Part shown: positions 62,083-64,000 of the stretch, piece by piece
Layout of the letters: each line of letters begins with the position of its first letter
Position numbering within the stretch: the stretch's first letter is position 1
DNA from: Liolophura sinensis
Lineage: Eukaryota > Mollusca > Polyplacophora > Chitonida > Chitonidae
Assembly: GCF_032854445.1 (NCBI RefSeq)
Contig: NC_088299.1
Location: 6,051,001 to 6,115,000 of the forward strand
Length of the DNA stretch: 64,000 nucleotides
Reading direction: 5' to 3'
Made by a program: the position numbers and the translations under genes
Notes under the pieces: generated by a model
The model's input: the letters and a program-made list of their open reading frames with translations, nothing else
Database searches by the model: none
Told to the model about the DNA's origin: nothing

Positions 62083-63434
62083 GGGGAGTATTCTCATTTG
62101 AATAGCATAACTAGGAACTGGGATCATTATCAAAGACTCAGAAAGCCATGAGTGGAACTTTTGTCACAAAGATTGTGTGTTTACATGTATATATCTCAAT
62201 TGATGCTTGAACTTTATGTGTATATATTAACAATATTAGGATGTAAAATCAGATGGCTGTGGTAAGATGTGTCAGAATTGACATGCTGTGATTGTATGTC
62301 TTTACACTGTACTTTCATGTGAAGAGGTGTGAAGTATGTTTCAAGAAATTATACATGATTGTATAAAGAACCGTAAATTTTAGCTTTTGCTCTGTCATTT
62401 TGTGTCTGAGGAAACTGACTCAGCACAATGAACCTGACATGCATGCATGATAGTGGTTGTACTGCAGTGTTTTTTTTTAAGTCACTACAGGTATTTGTTT
62501 TGTACAAAATGAAAAAAGTATTTAATGAAGTTGTGAATATTAGAAGTTTTATTTATGCTGAGATTATGTGTGAAAGGTGTGGATTACTAACGTCAGTGTT
62601 CCACATCCGCTTTATGCTGTAAGTACTACCTGTAGATAGTGTTTGGGGAAATACAACACTTAGGTGACTGAAGCCCCGTCCAGACTATCCAACATCATTT
62701 AACTTTTCTTGGCTCAATGGCAAGTTGAACGCTTTTGAGGTAAGTTGAGTGTGCCGTACACACTACAAATCAGATAGGTCAACATTGTCTAACACTGCTG
62801 TTGTGTGTTCAACCGTGTTGAGCTGTGTATTTTGCAAAATTTCGTTTTGTTGAGTCAGCAAAAGTTGAATGATGTTGGGGAGTCTGGACTGGGCTTAAAA
62901 CTCCATAGGTTTATGGATTTGTGCAATTCCAAGGGTTACACGTATATCTAAATGTATTGCTGGTCGTTTCAGTTTTCAGATTGAGCTTTGTTTAGATCAC
63001 TGTACAAGCATGTTCACCATAATCTGGCGTGTGTATTTGTTTTATTAACTATTTGCATTTCTTGACGATACATACATTTACCCATAGCAGAGACAGATTA
63101 TACTATACATGTACTTGTCTCTGTCCATAGCTTTTTTCAAACTATCATCTGCTTGTCTTTCAATAGATTTGCTATTATGAAATCCCGGCACTGTCAACAG
63201 GCCATTGTCAGCTGTAGGGTGTACTTTGTACCAATCTTTGGTTTGAAAGGTCAGATGCCATATTTGTCACTCGTGACTTACTGACCTCATATTTTTGAAA
63301 TGGGGTCACGTTAATAGATGAGAGCAATAAGAGATTGTGTGTGTTTTCCATGTAATAAGCCTGTGTTGTCAGATAATCATACAGTTGTTAACAAACAGAG
63401 GATGGAGTGGAGCAAGGAAATTAACGGAAAATGA
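62083..63434 (+). other. ATP9 3' untranslated region and flank
   Basis: No further coding exon seen. No AATAAA occurs before the one at about 63,695 (TTAAATAAAG), so the 3'UTR may be long or may use a variant signal. Confidence 0.5.
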
Positions 63435-63655
63435 TACGGGGGCCTCTGTGGCCAACTGGCCGAAGTGGTTAGCGTGCCAGCGTGGCACAATGACCCAAGA
63501 GCCTCTCACCAATTCGGTCGCTGTGAGTTCAAGTCCAGCTGATGCTGACTTCCCCTTTGGCACGCGGGAAGGTCTTTCAGTAACTTGCGGATGGTCGTGG
63601 GTTTCCACCGGGCTGTACTCGTTTTCTTCCATATCACTATATGCTTAAATAGCAT
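63435..63655 (+). mobile_element. SINE A, 3' truncated
   Basis: ACGGGGGCCTCTGTGGCCAA head, B-box GAGTTCAAGTCC, body to the point where the Rsa-like tail should begin. In the ATP9 3' flank. Confidence 0.88.
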
Positions 63656-64000
63656 GAGCTGTATTGAAATTTGTTAAAGGAAGAGGCCACCTTTAAATAA
63701 AGTATGCATCATTTGAAAGGCCATTTTATGCAGATTCCAAACATGGTTTTCATGATTTTTATTTTACATCTTGTTTACTATGAGCAAAATGCAAAAAGTA
63801 TTAAGGCTCTAGGATTGACTTTGTGTGCTTCCTCTTGCTCAGAGTGGCCCGAAAAGCCCACCGTTTGACCTCTATCTTTACTTGCATTTTAGTCACTGAA
63901 AAAAAAAACTTTAAAATGAAAACCAACAGAAAGGCTGTGTTTAGAATCCGTAGAAAATAGCGTTTGAACATATATTTTAACTCGCCCTATGAAGTAAGGG
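63656..64000. other. No gene seen
   Basis: AT-rich flank with an AATAAA near 63,695 that could end the ATP9 transcript. Confidence 0.45.

Overview
The window is animal nuclear DNA. Genes have many short exons with GT-AG introns of 0.2-4 kb, and the gaps are filled with tRNA-derived SINEs, foldback (MITE-like) elements and tandem arrays. The dominant SINE (a tRNA-like head, a conserved body and an AATAAATAAAT tail) is of a kind I associate with lophotrochozoans, probably a mollusc and perhaps a bivalve. That placement is an inference from repeat style and protein similarity, not a search result.

Layout. 1-8.9 kb has no gene I can support. It holds a 24-bp minisatellite that is open on both strands, SINE fragments, nested foldback elements and a near-perfect 25-bp hairpin. 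8,983-15,275 (minus) is a six-exon gene for a 324-residue protein with a lysine-rich N terminus, a degenerate EF-hand pair and a ubiquitin-like C-terminal region; I cannot name it. The 5' edge of its fourth exon, with the splice acceptor, has been amplified into a 77-bp tandem array in the adjoining intron. 17,664-20,994 (plus) is a five-exon AIRIM (C1orf109) homologue with a one-base frameshift in its first coding exon; its second exon ends on the terminus of a foldback element. 24,459-27,936 (minus) is a five-exon CAP-Gly domain gene whose start is not settled; a candidate membrane-spanning first exon lies at 28,643-28,895. From 34,802 to 62,082 (plus) is a complete series of 25 exons encoding 1,073 residues of an ATP9-class P4-ATPase (ATP9A/ATP9B orthologue). 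Only the extreme N terminus is missing; a candidate first exon is at 29,245-29,287. The rest is 3' flank.

The four genes do not form a pathway. ATP9 proteins act in endosome and trans-Golgi membrane traffic, AIRIM in 60S ribosome maturation, the CAP-Gly protein probably on microtubules, and the EF-hand/ubiquitin-like protein is of unknown role. All exon joins listed for ATP9, the EF-hand gene and the CAP-Gly gene keep phase across every boundary. AIRIM does so except for the single missing base.

The most interesting signals are places where repeats touch splicing: the acceptor-containing 77-bp array, a foldback element family whose ends read CTGTAA...TTACAG, and a strong sense-orientation bias of SINEs inside ATP9. 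All calls were made by reading the sequence; no search or folding program was run.
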